Assembly: GCA_016845145.1 (NCBI GenBank)
Contig: JAERTE010000112.1
Coordinates: forward strand, 62,001-126,000
Origin: Rhodospirillaceae bacterium
GTDB taxonomy: Bacteria; Pseudomonadota; Alphaproteobacteria; Rhodospirillales; Casp-alpha2
Length of the DNA stretch: 64,000 nt
Reading direction: 5' to 3'
Shown: in pieces, positions 15,837 through 24,507 of the stretch
Numbering within the stretch: the stretch's first letter is position 1
How the letters are laid out: the number at the start of each line of letters is the position of its first letter
The notes under the pieces: model-generated
What the model was told of the DNA's origin: nothing
The model's database searches: none
The model's input: the letters and a program-made list of their open reading frames with translations, nothing else
Translations under genes and position numbers: made by a program

Positions 15837-16407
15837 CTTGCTGTGCGCCAGCCCACCATTCCCGGAACGCCGGCTCGCTGAATGCGACTTCACTGCCCAG
15901 TCCACCGGTACGCTCCCGCCAGGCGTCAAGCGACGTTTGTGGCACGGCGACCAGCATGGGTACGCCGGCGGCAATGACATCCAGGATATCGCCTGACAAC
16001 CCTTCGCCCTCGGCCTCCTTGGCGCCGAACTTCTCGACGATGATCAATTCTGCGCCCTCAATGACGGCACGGCGCAGCACGCTGGTGGTCTCCGTCAACG
16101 CTTGCACGTCGAGCGAGCACTCGTGATTGCGCAAGGTCTCTTGCGTCGATTGATTGATGACGATGCGGTTGCCGGTGGCAATGTCGATGGTATCGATGCG
16201 TTCGCGCGACCCGTCTTCGCGCAACACCACGTCTTGCACCATGCCGCCAACGCGTACGCCGTCGGCTTTTAAGCGAGCAATGAATTGCGCCAGTGCATCA
16301 CCTCTCGGCTGGCGCGGTACGTAAACAGCGGCGGCAAAGGGTGCGGGCTGAGCGGCCTCGTCCGGCGAGGGCTGGTCAGGACCGGCGGATGGTCGCGATT
16401 CGGTCAT
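15829..16407 (-). CDS. DUF2478 protein
   Basis: A 192-residue protein of the DUF2478 family. After a Pro/Ala-rich N terminus comes the domain: AAAVYVPRQPRGDALAQFI, GGMVQDVVLR, and RIDTIDIATGNRI, ending in DAWRERTGGL and FREWWAG. The family looks like a P-loop-derived nucleotidase fold (compare NTPase THEP1-like proteins) and is often near molybdenum transport genes, but no such genes are present here. ATG at 16407 is chosen over GTG at 16413; neither has a strong ribosome binding site. Function is unknown. Confidence 0.78.
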   Translation of the reverse strand: MTESRPSAGPDQPSPDEAAQPAPFAAAVYVPRQPRGDALAQFIARLKADGVRVGGMVQDVVLREDGSRERIDTIDIATGNRIVINQSTQETLRNHECSLDVQALTETTSVLRRAVIEGAELIIVEKFGAKEAEGEGLSGDILDVIAAGVPMLVAVPQTSLDAWRERTGGLGSEVAFSEPAFREWWAGAQQGQ

Positions 16408-16547
16408 AGGCACAAAATAGGCGATCTGGTGCGGGAGTCCATGAGTTTAGTCAAACGGTCGTTGCGGAATGAAAATGTGTCAATCTTCGAGCCGACGAAG
16501 AAAGATCGAACTCCATTTAATGACTACGCGTTGACGACGCTATCAAT

Positions 16548-17606
16548 CTAATTGGAGCGGACCTTTTGCGGCGCGCTAATGTCATTGGTATTCTTTGCAC
16601 CTCCGCCAAGAATTGAATTCACCGACCATTCAAAACCATCCGAATCAAATAGCATGACACAGGCGTCGACCGGGTCGGGGTCGTAGAGAGTGCTTTTGTT
16701 TTCCATTAGCTCCGAAAGGGCTCGGTCGGTACCCAGGCCCGGACGGTATGGGCGGTGTGAGGTCATGGATTCCATCACATCGGCAACTGCTGTGATTCTA
16801 GCGAGGCGATCTATCTCGGATCCTTTCAACCCTTGTGGATACCCCGTGCCATCCAAGCGCTCGTGATGTTGATGCGCGATGTCAGCTACGGGCCAAGGCA
16901 AATCAATGATGCTGACGATGCCATGTCCGATGACGGAATGGGTCTTCACAAGATCGAACTCTTCTCTAGAGAACCTTCCGGGACGGGTTAGAATTTCGCC
17001 AGGGATGTGAATCTTCCCAATGTCATGAATGAGCCCGCCGAATTCCAAACCTATCATGTCGTCCGAGCTCAAACCCATCAGCGTACCTATGGCTGCAGAC
17101 AACTCGGAAACCCTAAGTTGATGGTGCGCCGTATATGGGTCGCGTTGCGCAACCGTTTGCCCAAGCACCTCAATTGTGTTGCGCAAGACATCCTTCGAGT
17201 AAGCATCCCACCGATCAATAACGCGTTGCGATGCCCGCTTGGTTGTTACGTCCTGGAAAAGAACGACGGAGACTTCTTTGCCATTTTCGATCGCCGGCAC
17301 GGTCTCGATCTCAGCGGGAAAATTCCGGCCCAATTCCGAACGCAACCAAACTTCACCATTCTCATCCTGGAACGCTATTGGATTTGAATTGCTTATTGAG
17401 ATGAGGTTTTTCGGCGTCCTCCGATCATTTTTTGCGAATATCCAAGAAAAATCCTTGCCGTTTAGTTCATTGGGCGCCGCGTCGAGCAGGCGTTCGGCTG
17501 AACGGTTACATCTTGTGATAAGATTATTCTCATCCAATACTAGAATACCGTCAGATGTTCTGTTTACGACTGTTTGTGAAACGCTTAGCAGCTCAGATTT
17601 AGTCAT
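16548..17606 (-). CDS. PAS-HD-GYP cyclic-di-GMP phosphodiesterase
   Basis: A 352-residue cytoplasmic signalling protein. Residues 1-130 form a PAS domain (GILVLDENNLITRCNRSAERLL). The HD-GYP phosphodiesterase domain spans about 135-330. The metal residues are visible: HH at 161-162, HD at 194-195 (LIHDIGKIHIP), H223 and H228, and HHERLDGTGYP at 247-257. It should hydrolyse cyclic-di-GMP in response to a PAS-sensed cue. No membrane segment is present. It lies 47 bases after an unknown gene (17654-18472) on the same strand and is likely co-transcribed with it. Confidence 0.92.
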   Translation of the reverse strand: MTKSELLSVSQTVVNRTSDGILVLDENNLITRCNRSAERLLDAAPNELNGKDFSWIFAKNDRRTPKNLISISNSNPIAFQDENGEVWLRSELGRNFPAEIETVPAIENGKEVSVVLFQDVTTKRASQRVIDRWDAYSKDVLRNTIEVLGQTVAQRDPYTAHHQLRVSELSAAIGTLMGLSSDDMIGLEFGGLIHDIGKIHIPGEILTRPGRFSREEFDLVKTHSVIGHGIVSIIDLPWPVADIAHQHHERLDGTGYPQGLKGSEIDRLARITAVADVMESMTSHRPYRPGLGTDRALSELMENKSTLYDPDPVDACVMLFDSDGFEWSVNSILGGGAKNTNDISAPQKVRSN

Positions 17607-17653
17607 TACATTGATCCTCTTAAGGGGATGTGTTTGGGTTTTATGAGGGTTCG

Positions 17654-18472
17654 CTACGCAGAATCCTTATTGTTGAGAACCGCAATCAGATTTCTTGCGG
17701 ATCCGACCGCGGGATCCGAATGTTCTATCCACCTTTGGAAAAATGAATCCAAAAGGATTTCAACATGACGTGTGCTCACCTGAACTTGGATTTCGTGACT
17801 TAGGATGCCAATCATCCATTCAGTGCGCTTATCGAAGTCGTCGAGTTTTTCCGCGACCATGGCGCGAAGCTCGTCGAGAATTTCCAGGCTTTCGTCGTGA
17901 TGAAAGAAGTGGCTCCAAGAGAAGTCGATACCATATTCACGTTGCAGAGAACTGATGATTTCCGAGCATTGTTTCGACATCTGATCGATGTTTTCGTCAC
18001 CGATCAGCCTCGGTAAAACCGAAAAGAAACCAGAGCCTAATTTGCGGGGCAACGCCGATGAGCCTGGTTGATACTTGGGGCTATCGGTAAACCGATGGGC
18101 AAACGTAGATGTTATGAGCCGGCGAAGTGGCGTTCGGGCCTCGATGGCAATGTTCTTGTCGGCTATCGCCGCTTCGACGCAAGTTGAGAAATGTTTGCGG
18201 TAGTCGCTCCAAAGGTCTGGTGGGGTGGTCTTAAGCGCCGTGCAGACGGCTTCAATATCGTGCACAGAGAGTGAGCCACCATTGGCTTTGGCCTTTTCGA
18301 TCGACAGGGCGGCAAACATATCGGCGGTGAAATTGGCCATCATCGCACAATGCTGCGGACCGCTGCTCACTAGTTTCGCTGTATTCCGGGGTGGCCGGGT
18401 TGAATGCCGAAGGTCGGCGCTGGATCCGAGTTTGCTGCTGGGACGGATGGGCTGCAGGCTGGATTTTTTCAT
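17654..18472 (-). CDS. unknown protein paired with HD-GYP phosphodiesterase
   Basis: A 272-residue soluble protein that I do not recognise. The first ~45 residues are basic and Ser/Pro-rich, probably disordered. The rest looks mainly helical: two halves each with a run of about 100 residues, the second starting near KLGSGFFSVLPRLIGDENID and including WSHFFHHDESLEILDELR. The last part has DDFDKRTEWMIGILSHEIQVQ. ATG at 18472 is preferred to ATG 18475 because GGAGG sits six bases before it. Upstream is an AT-rich promoter region. Its place before the PAS-HD-GYP gene suggests a role in that signalling pathway. Confidence 0.72.
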   Translation of the reverse strand: MKKSSLQPIRPSSKLGSSADLRHSTRPPRNTAKLVSSGPQHCAMMANFTADMFAALSIEKAKANGGSLSVHDIEAVCTALKTTPPDLWSDYRKHFSTCVEAAIADKNIAIEARTPLRRLITSTFAHRFTDSPKYQPGSSALPRKLGSGFFSVLPRLIGDENIDQMSKQCSEIISSLQREYGIDFSWSHFFHHDESLEILDELRAMVAEKLDDFDKRTEWMIGILSHEIQVQVSTRHVEILLDSFFQRWIEHSDPAVGSARNLIAVLNNKDSA

Positions 18473-18853
18473 CATGCACCTCCCTTCGAGAGTGCCGCTC
18501 TGAACGCCCCCTGCTCGATATCTCGCCGAAAGTGCTTAATCCGTCCCTTGTTCGGGCAGCTTTCTACCCATATCTCAGTAGTTTTAATTCTACCTATGAT
18601 TCATATAGAAAATATTGTATATCATTATGCTTGTTTTTTTCCTAGTAAATTTTCCGTGATAGTGCGGTTGCAGGCAACCCGCGTCTTGTAAACTTGTTGC
18701 TTTTTATAGGCTCAATAGGCTTGAGCAAATGATGCCAATCTTGTCAGTTATCTCGCAGGCCCTCGCCCGTTCTTTGGTCATCGTGGGAGCCGTGACGGTG
18801 GCGTTCAATACATGGTCGCCAAGGACCGGCAAGTTACCAATTTCAATATTCCG
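18473..18853. other. AT-rich intergenic region
   Basis: No convincing gene is present. Bases 18560-18650 are markedly AT-rich for this genome and probably hold the promoter of the unknown-HD-GYP operon. GGGAGGTG at 18479-18486 (minus strand) is its ribosome binding site. A short GCTCAA/TTGAGC stem is at 18710-18726, without a U-tract. Confidence 0.45.
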
Positions 18854-19357
18854 TCACTCCTCTGCCCGCTTCCGCCGTTCGACCTCTCGTTCTTCCCAGG
18901 ACTGCCCGAAGAGCACGAAGACTTTAAAGGCGTGCGATGCGATGCCGATGCCCCAGCCCAGTAGCGGATAGATAAACCAGACGGTTTGGAACCCGTTAAA
19001 GGCGTTGATCGCAAACAAAAGTGCGTTGACCGCAAGATAAATACCCAAATGCCGAAAGAAGCCCATGCGGCGGCGCACCTCGCGGGTGATTCGGCGGTGA
19101 CGCTGGTCGTCCTCCAGGTTTCCGCGCGCCTCGTCGGCGTCGCCGGAGAGGAAAACCGATGGTGTGGTGTCGAATGCGGCTGCCAGCGCTTGGGCGGTGT
19201 CGAGCGAACAATTCTTACCGGTTTCGGCACGTTGCACCGTCCGTGGACTCAAACCGGCGATCTCTGCCAGTTGTTCTTGTGACCAACCTTGTTCAGTGCG
19301 TAGTTTGCGAACCATATGTGCCATGAAACCTTTCCTTTCGGGTTGTGGTTCCATCAT
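18854..19357 (-). CDS. XRE-family regulator fused to a 2TM domain
   Basis: A 167-residue membrane-anchored DNA-binding protein. The N-terminal helix-turn-helix (VRKLRTEQGWSQEQLAEIAG, SPRTVQRAE) spans about 13-70. The C-terminal half is a 2TM domain, with hydrophobic helices near residues 103-120 and 125-147 (LGIYLAVNALLFAINAF and VWFIYPLLGWGIGIASH) and the family ending SWEEREVERRKR. It starts at ATG 19357 (GAGGG upstream); an internal ATG at 19324 with GGAAAGG is also possible. Such proteins may sense membrane state. The neighbours give no target. Confidence 0.85.
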   Translation of the reverse strand: MMEPQPERKGFMAHMVRKLRTEQGWSQEQLAEIAGLSPRTVQRAETGKNCSLDTAQALAAAFDTTPSVFLSGDADEARGNLEDDQRHRRITREVRRRMGFFRHLGIYLAVNALLFAINAFNGFQTVWFIYPLLGWGIGIASHAFKVFVLFGQSWEEREVERRKRAEE

Positions 19358-19460
19358 TTTGATCCCTCGCGCGCGTCGCGACCACGACAGCGACGCGCCA
19401 TCATCACGACAGCGAGGCGACAGCTTACGGTCTGTATTGTTGGTGTGCCGGGAACCGCGT

Positions 19461-20732
19461 CTAGCGCTTCACCGCCCGCCAGCCAATATCGCGCCGGCAG
19501 AACCCTTCCGGCCAGTCGATTTTGTCGACGGCTTCGTAGGCCTTTTTCTGTGCTTCGGCCACTGTGGGCGCCATGGCTGTGACGTTCAGCACGCGGCCGC
19601 CGACGGCCAGCAGTTTGTCGCCGTCGCGTTTCGTACCGGCGTGGAACACGGTTACGCCATCCACATTTCCGGCTTCATCGAGGCCTTTGATCTCGGTGCC
19701 CTTGTCGTATGAACCCGGATATCCCTCGGCCGCCATCACGACGCTGAGCGCGGCGTCGTTGTGCCATTTCGGTTTCACCTTGTCCAAGCGGCCCTCGGCG
19801 GTGGCGAGCAACAGATCCAGCGCATCGGATTTAAGCCGCATCATCAAGGGCTGGCATTCCGGGTCGCCGAAGCGGCAGTTGTATTCGATCAGCTTGGGGC
19901 CTTGTTCGGTGATCATCAGGCCCGCGTACAACACACCTTGGTAGGGCGTGCCTTCAGCCGCCAAGCCCTTGATGGTGGGCTCGATGATGTCTTCCATCAC
20001 TTGTTTGGATAAGGCGTCGTCCAACGCCGGTGCCGGGGTATAAGCGCCCATGCCGCCGGTATTGGGCCCTTCGTCGCCGTCGAATGCGGCTTTGTGGTCT
20101 TGCGCGCCGACCAGCGCCAGCGCGTGTTCGCCGTCCACCAGCGCGAAGAAGCTCGCCTCCTCGCCTTCCATCATCTCCTCGATCACGACTTCCGAGCCCG
20201 CGTCGCCGAATTGGTCTTCGATCATCATGTGGTCGATGGCGGCGTAGGCCTCGTTCTCGTTGCGGCACAGTATCACACCCTTGCCGGCGGCCAAACCGTC
20301 GGCCTTCACCACGATCGGCGCACCGTGGGCGCGGATGTATTCCTTGGCGGCGTCGCACTCGTCGAAGCGCGCATACTCGGCGGTGGGAATATCGTACTTG
20401 GCGCAGAGATCTTTCATCAGGCCCTTGGAGCCCTCGATCATCGCCGCACCCGCCGACGGGCCGAAGGATTTGATGTCGTGTTCGGCCAGTTTGTCGGCCA
20501 AGCCCAGCACCAGGGGACCTTCCGGACCGATGACGACGAAATCGATGTTCTCGTCGATGGCAAACTCGACAATGGCGTCGATGTCCTCGGCTGAGATATC
20601 GACGCATTCGGCGACATCCGCGATGCCGCCGTTGCCGGGCGCGCAATAGAGCTTTTTGCAATTGGGCGACTTCGCAATGGCCCAAGCCAGTGCGTGTTCA
20701 CGGCCTCCCGATCCAACCACTAAGACCTTCAT
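19461..20732 (-). CDS. purD: phosphoribosylamine-glycine ligase
   Basis: A 423-residue ATP-grasp enzyme that joins glycine to 5-phosphoribosylamine, the second step of purine synthesis. The N terminus MKVLVVGSGGREHALAWAIA is the PurD signature, followed by APGNGGIADVAEC and the ATP-grasp motifs VVKADGLAAGKGVI and IEYNCRFGDPECQ. Length is normal. It is divergent from xseA, with 59 bases between starts. Cytosolic. Identification is firm. Confidence 0.97.
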   Translation of the reverse strand: MKVLVVGSGGREHALAWAIAKSPNCKKLYCAPGNGGIADVAECVDISAEDIDAIVEFAIDENIDFVVIGPEGPLVLGLADKLAEHDIKSFGPSAGAAMIEGSKGLMKDLCAKYDIPTAEYARFDECDAAKEYIRAHGAPIVVKADGLAAGKGVILCRNENEAYAAIDHMMIEDQFGDAGSEVVIEEMMEGEEASFFALVDGEHALALVGAQDHKAAFDGDEGPNTGGMGAYTPAPALDDALSKQVMEDIIEPTIKGLAAEGTPYQGVLYAGLMITEQGPKLIEYNCRFGDPECQPLMMRLKSDALDLLLATAEGRLDKVKPKWHNDAALSVVMAAEGYPGSYDKGTEIKGLDEAGNVDGVTVFHAGTKRDGDKLLAVGGRVLNVTAMAPTVAEAQKKAYEAVDKIDWPEGFCRRDIGWRAVKR

Positions 20733-20791
20733 GGCAAAACCCTCATGACGCTTTCTTCTCCCCGGATTTGTTGTACGGTCCTACTGTAATC

Positions 20792-22252
20792 ATGATTGAC
20801 GATACGTCCATATCTAACCCAGGCAATAGCGCCGAACATAACCTGCCCGTCTACGGCGTGGGCGAGGTGTCGCAGGCGTTGAAAATGACCGTCGAGCAGA
20901 CGTTCTCGCGCGTCCGTGTGCGCGGTGAGGTCTCAGGCTTCAAACGCGCGGCATCGGGCCATATGTACTTCACGCTGAAAGATGATGCGGCCGTGATCGA
21001 TGGCGTGTGCTGGCGCGGTACGGCGGCGAAGATGCGCATGCAGCCCGAAGACGGGATGGAGGTGATCGTCACCGGGCGGCTGACGACCTATCCGGCGCGC
21101 TCGAAATACCAGTTGGTGGTCGAATCTTTCGAGCTGGCGGGCGAGGGGGCTTTGCTGAAGCTCCTGGAAGACCGCCGACGGCAGTTGGCCGCAGAAGGCT
21201 TGTTCGATGCCGAGCGCAAGCGCGATTTACCGTTCCTGCCCGGCGTCATCGGCGTCGTCACGTCGCCCACGGGTTCCGTCATCCGCGACATTCTGCACCG
21301 TCTGGCCGACCGCTTCCCGAGCCATGTGTTGGTATGGCCGGTATTGGTGCAGGGCGATAACGCCGCCGAACAGATCGCCGCCGCCATTGAAGGGTTCAAT
21401 GGTTTGGACGAAGGGCGCGATACGCCGCGCCCGGATTTGCTGATCGTGGCGCGCGGCGGCGGCAGCCTGGAGGACCTCTGGGCCTTTAATGAGGAAGTCG
21501 TGGTGCGCGCTGCCGCCACGAGCGAAATTCCGCTGATCTCCGCCGTTGGCCACGAAACAGACACGACGCTGATCGATTTCGCCGCCGACAGGCGCGCGCC
21601 GACGCCCACGGCGGCAGCCGAAATGGCGGTGCCGGTGCGCCACGAATTGCTGGCGCAGATTGTGGATGACGGCGCGCGCTTGAGCGCCGCCGCGCATCGT
21701 CGCCTCGATGAGGGTCGGCTTCGCCTGGAGGGGCTGTCGCGCGGCCTGCCCGATTTGGGCCGCATGGTCGACGAACGCGCCCAGCGCCTGGATGATTGGA
21801 GCGAGCGGCTCGGCAATGCGCTGGAACTTGGGATCAAGGCGAAGGGCCAAGAGCTGGCTGCTACTGTGGCGGGCTTGCGAAAACCGACCCATCAAGTCGC
21901 ACAGGCCGAGAGCCGATTGGAGGCTGAGACGCGCGCCTTGCAGCGCGCCATGTCCGACCGCATCAAGGACGGGCGCGGGCGGCTCGATAATGTCAGCGCG
22001 CTGTTGGAGAGCTATTCGTATCAACGTGTGTTGGATCGCGGTTTTGCGCTGGTCACCGATGCCGAGGGCAAAACGGTCGCGTCGGTGACGTCTGTCGGTG
22101 CGGGAGATGATGTGTCGCTGCGGTTGGCGGACGGCAGCGTCGGCGCGCGCATCACAGGCGATGGCGAGGCCCCGAAACAAAAACCCAAACCGAAGTCCAA
22201 ACCAAAGCCCAAATCTGGCAAGGGTGATGAGCGTCAAGGAAATCTGCTATGA
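20792..22252 (+). CDS. xseA: exodeoxyribonuclease VII large subunit
   Basis: A 486-residue single-strand DNA exonuclease subunit. The N-terminal OB-fold is visible (PVYGVGEVSQALK, then VRVRGEVSGF), followed by GVVTSPTGSVIRDILHR, GGGSLEDLWAFNEE and AVGHETDTTLIDF of the catalytic domain, and a long coiled-coil region. The C-terminal tail is unusually Lys/Pro-rich (PKQKPKPKSKPKPKSG). ATG at 20792 is chosen; an open frame extends upstream to 20690 but overlaps purD. Its stop overlaps the M23 peptidase start by four bases. The small subunit gene is not in the window. Confidence 0.95.
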   Translation: MIDDTSISNPGNSAEHNLPVYGVGEVSQALKMTVEQTFSRVRVRGEVSGFKRAASGHMYFTLKDDAAVIDGVCWRGTAAKMRMQPEDGMEVIVTGRLTTYPARSKYQLVVESFELAGEGALLKLLEDRRRQLAAEGLFDAERKRDLPFLPGVIGVVTSPTGSVIRDILHRLADRFPSHVLVWPVLVQGDNAAEQIAAAIEGFNGLDEGRDTPRPDLLIVARGGGSLEDLWAFNEEVVVRAAATSEIPLISAVGHETDTTLIDFAADRRAPTPTAAAEMAVPVRHELLAQIVDDGARLSAAAHRRLDEGRLRLEGLSRGLPDLGRMVDERAQRLDDWSERLGNALELGIKAKGQELAATVAGLRKPTHQVAQAESRLEAETRALQRAMSDRIKDGRGRLDNVSALLESYSYQRVLDRGFALVTDAEGKTVASVTSVGAGDDVSLRLADGSVGARITGDGEAPKQKPKPKSKPKPKSGKGDERQGNLL

Positions 22253-23061
22253 GACAATTGTTGTTGGGCCTGATTTTCACGGCTGCTGCTGTTCCCGCCT
22301 GGGCGTGCCAATTGTCGCTGGAAGGCCCGGCGAAACAGGGCGGCATGCTGATCGGCAGCGTGCCGGCGGGCTCCAAAGTGAGTATCGATGGCCGCTCCAT
22401 CCGTGTCGCACCGGATGGGCGTTTTGTGGTCGGGTTCGGGCGTGACGCCAAGGCGAAAACCAAGGTCGTCGCGCTAACGCCCGAGGGCCGCACGTTGGCG
22501 TGTCCCGTCATGGTCGCGAAACGCCAATATCAGGTACAGCGTATCGACGGCCTGCCGAAGCGCCAGGTCACGCCGGACCCGGTCGCGATTGCGCGCATCA
22601 AGAAAGACAACGCCGCCATCGGCCGTGTGCGCAAGCTCGATACCGCCAGCACCGATTTCGCCGTGCCGTTCATTTGGCCGGTGAAGGGCCGGATCTCGGG
22701 CATTTTCGGCTCACAGCGCATCCTCAACGGCAAGCCGCGCCGCCCGCACAACGGCGTCGATATTGCAGCTCCCCAAGGCACGCCCATCGTCGCACCGGCG
22801 CCGGGCGTCGTGGCTTTGGTGCATCCGGATATGTTCTACACCGGGAAATCGGTGATGCTCGACCATGGGCATGGGCTATCGAGCGTCTATGTGCACATGA
22901 GCGAAATATCGGTCAAACACGGCCAGCGGGTTGGCAAGGGCGATGAGATCGGCAAAGTCGGCAAGACGGGCCGCGCCACCGGGCCGCATCTGCACTGGGG
23001 GGTATCGCTGTTCGCGACGCACCTTGACCCGATGCTGCTGACAGGCAAGATGCCGAAATAG
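22249..23061 (+). CDS. secreted M23-family metallopeptidase (LytM-like)
   Basis: A 270-residue exported protein. A signal peptide covers the first ~19 residues (MRQLLLGLIFTAAAVPAWA). The C-terminal domain has the M23 zinc motifs HNGVD near residue 166 and HLHWGV near 247, plus VMLDHGHGLSSVYVHM. The middle region is a beta-rich domain followed by a linker. Because both zinc motifs are intact, it could be an active peptidoglycan endopeptidase acting in the periplasm. It overlaps xseA by four bases and ends 13 bases before the aminotransferase gene. Confidence 0.92.
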   Translation: MRQLLLGLIFTAAAVPAWACQLSLEGPAKQGGMLIGSVPAGSKVSIDGRSIRVAPDGRFVVGFGRDAKAKTKVVALTPEGRTLACPVMVAKRQYQVQRIDGLPKRQVTPDPVAIARIKKDNAAIGRVRKLDTASTDFAVPFIWPVKGRISGIFGSQRILNGKPRRPHNGVDIAAPQGTPIVAPAPGVVALVHPDMFYTGKSVMLDHGHGLSSVYVHMSEISVKHGQRVGKGDEIGKVGKTGRATGPHLHWGVSLFATHLDPMLLTGKMPK

Positions 23062-23074
23062 TGGAGGATTGGAC

Positions 23075-24364
23075 ATGACGGAACGACAGGTGAATGAAAC
23101 GGAAGCGGGAATCGTCGAGCGTGCGCGCAAGGTGTTGCCGGCGGGCGGGTTCGGCAATGTCACGTTTGACGTGGTGGTCGCGGAAGGCCGCGCCGGGCAT
23201 GTGTGGGATGAAAGCGGCAATGAGTATATCGACTACCTGCTGGGCTCCGGCCCGATGCTGGTGGGACACTGCCACCCGGACGTGACGGCGGCCGTGCAGG
23301 CGCAGGTGGCGAAAGGGTCGACGTTTTTCGCCAACAATGCGCAGGGTATCGATCTCGCCGAGGCCATTGTCGATGCCGTGCCGTGCGCGGAGAAAGTACG
23401 GTTTGTCTCAAGCGGCTCGGAGGCGACTTTTTACGCCATGCGCACCATCCGCGCCCATACGGGACGCGACAAAATCCTCAAGTTCGAGGGCGGTTTCCAC
23501 GGCATGAGCGATTATGCGTTGATGAGCATGGCGCCGGCCCAGCCGTCGAATTTTCCGCAAGCCGTGCCCGATACGGCGGGGATTCCCGATGCGGTCTCCG
23601 ACGAGATTTTGATCGCTCCGTTTAATGACGCCGAGACCGCTTGCGGCCTGATCGAAGAGCACAAGGAAGCACTGGCGGGCGTGATCGTCGAGCCGTTGCA
23701 GCGCATGATCCCGCCGAAAGAAGGTTTCCTGCAATCGTTGCGCGACGCCACCAAGGCCGCCGGCATTCCGTTAATTTTCGACGAAGTGGTGACTGGGTTC
23801 CGTTTCGCCTATGGCGGTGCGCAGGAGATGTACGGCGTGGTGCCGGACCTTTGTGCCTTAGGCAAGGTCATCGGCGGCGGCTATCCGTTGGCCGCCATCG
23901 CCGGCACGGACGAGGTGATGACGGTGTTCGATTCGAACGCCGTGCCTGCTGAGCGCGCCGTCAAGCAGATCGGCACGCTGAGCGGCAACCCGGTTGCCGC
24001 GGCTGCCGGTCTGGCGACGCTGGAAATCCTAAAGCAGCCGGGCGCCTATGAAACAATATTCGCCACCGGAAGCAAGCTTATGGACGGATTGACACAAGCC
24101 CTCGCCAAGCACGGCGTCGAGGGCCAGGTGCTGGGCGTGCCGCCCATGTTCGACGTGGTGTTCAAGGGCGGTGATATCACGGACTACCGCGGCACGCTGA
24201 GTGCCGATATGGCGAAAAACAAGCGTTTCAACGCAGAACTTCTGGCGCGCGGCGTGTTCAAGGGCGACAACAAGTTCTACGTCTCTCTGGCGCATACGGA
24301 TGAAGACGTGGCGAAAACGCTGGATGCCTTCGACGGCGCGTTGGCGGCCGTGGCGGCGGAGTAG
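23075..24364 (+). CDS. class III aminotransferase (glutamate-1-semialdehyde-aminomutase-like)
   Basis: A 429-residue PLP enzyme of the class III aminotransferase fold. Visible motifs are FVSSGSEATFYAMR, FEGGFHGMSDY, IFDEVVTGFRFAYGG, and the PLP lysine in ALGKVIGGGYPLAA. The whole is close to HemL, but several HemL-like paralogues exist that are not haem enzymes, and this gene sits next to a peptidase rather than haem genes. ATG at 23075 follows GGAGG at 23063-23067 by seven bases. Substrate is unknown. Confidence 0.85.
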   Translation: MTERQVNETEAGIVERARKVLPAGGFGNVTFDVVVAEGRAGHVWDESGNEYIDYLLGSGPMLVGHCHPDVTAAVQAQVAKGSTFFANNAQGIDLAEAIVDAVPCAEKVRFVSSGSEATFYAMRTIRAHTGRDKILKFEGGFHGMSDYALMSMAPAQPSNFPQAVPDTAGIPDAVSDEILIAPFNDAETACGLIEEHKEALAGVIVEPLQRMIPPKEGFLQSLRDATKAAGIPLIFDEVVTGFRFAYGGAQEMYGVVPDLCALGKVIGGGYPLAAIAGTDEVMTVFDSNAVPAERAVKQIGTLSGNPVAAAAGLATLEILKQPGAYETIFATGSKLMDGLTQALAKHGVEGQVLGVPPMFDVVFKGGDITDYRGTLSADMAKNKRFNAELLARGVFKGDNKFYVSLAHTDEDVAKTLDAFDGALAAVAAE

Positions 24365-24409
24365 AAGAAAACTATTCCCCTTTTCGCCGCGGCTGTTATA
24401 GTGCCGCGC

Positions 24410-24434
24410 ATCGGGCCGGTGGCAGCCGCCCGAT
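24410..24434 (+). terminator. possible terminator hairpin after the aminotransferase
   Basis: ATCGGG and CGG pair with CCG and CCCGAT around a six-base loop, with one bulged C. TTTAG follows. The U-tract is short, so this is a weak call. Confidence 0.3.
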
Positions 24435-24507
24435 TTAGTCAGGCGGTTCGCCGTCCAAGCGCTGCCCTTCTTAAGAGCCGGTTATGTTGCCGGTAAGGAG
24501 GGATCGT

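Noticed and set aside
15513-15980. A 155-codon minus-strand frame crossing the DUF2478 end and the gap
   Set aside because: It overlaps the supported DUF2478 frame and the terminator, has no ribosome binding site, and no similarity that I recognise.
18729-18971. Small plus-strand frame in the AT-rich gap
   Set aside because: It runs into the XRE-2TM gene on the other strand, and its start has no ribosome binding site.
21227-22237. A 336-codon minus-strand frame opposite xseA
   Set aside because: It is entirely inside xseA, Arg/Gln-rich, and without motif.
23075-24364. Definitive hemL assignment
   Set aside because: The aminotransferase is GSAM-like, but HemL-like paralogues are common and no haem gene is adjacent, so I left the symbol empty.
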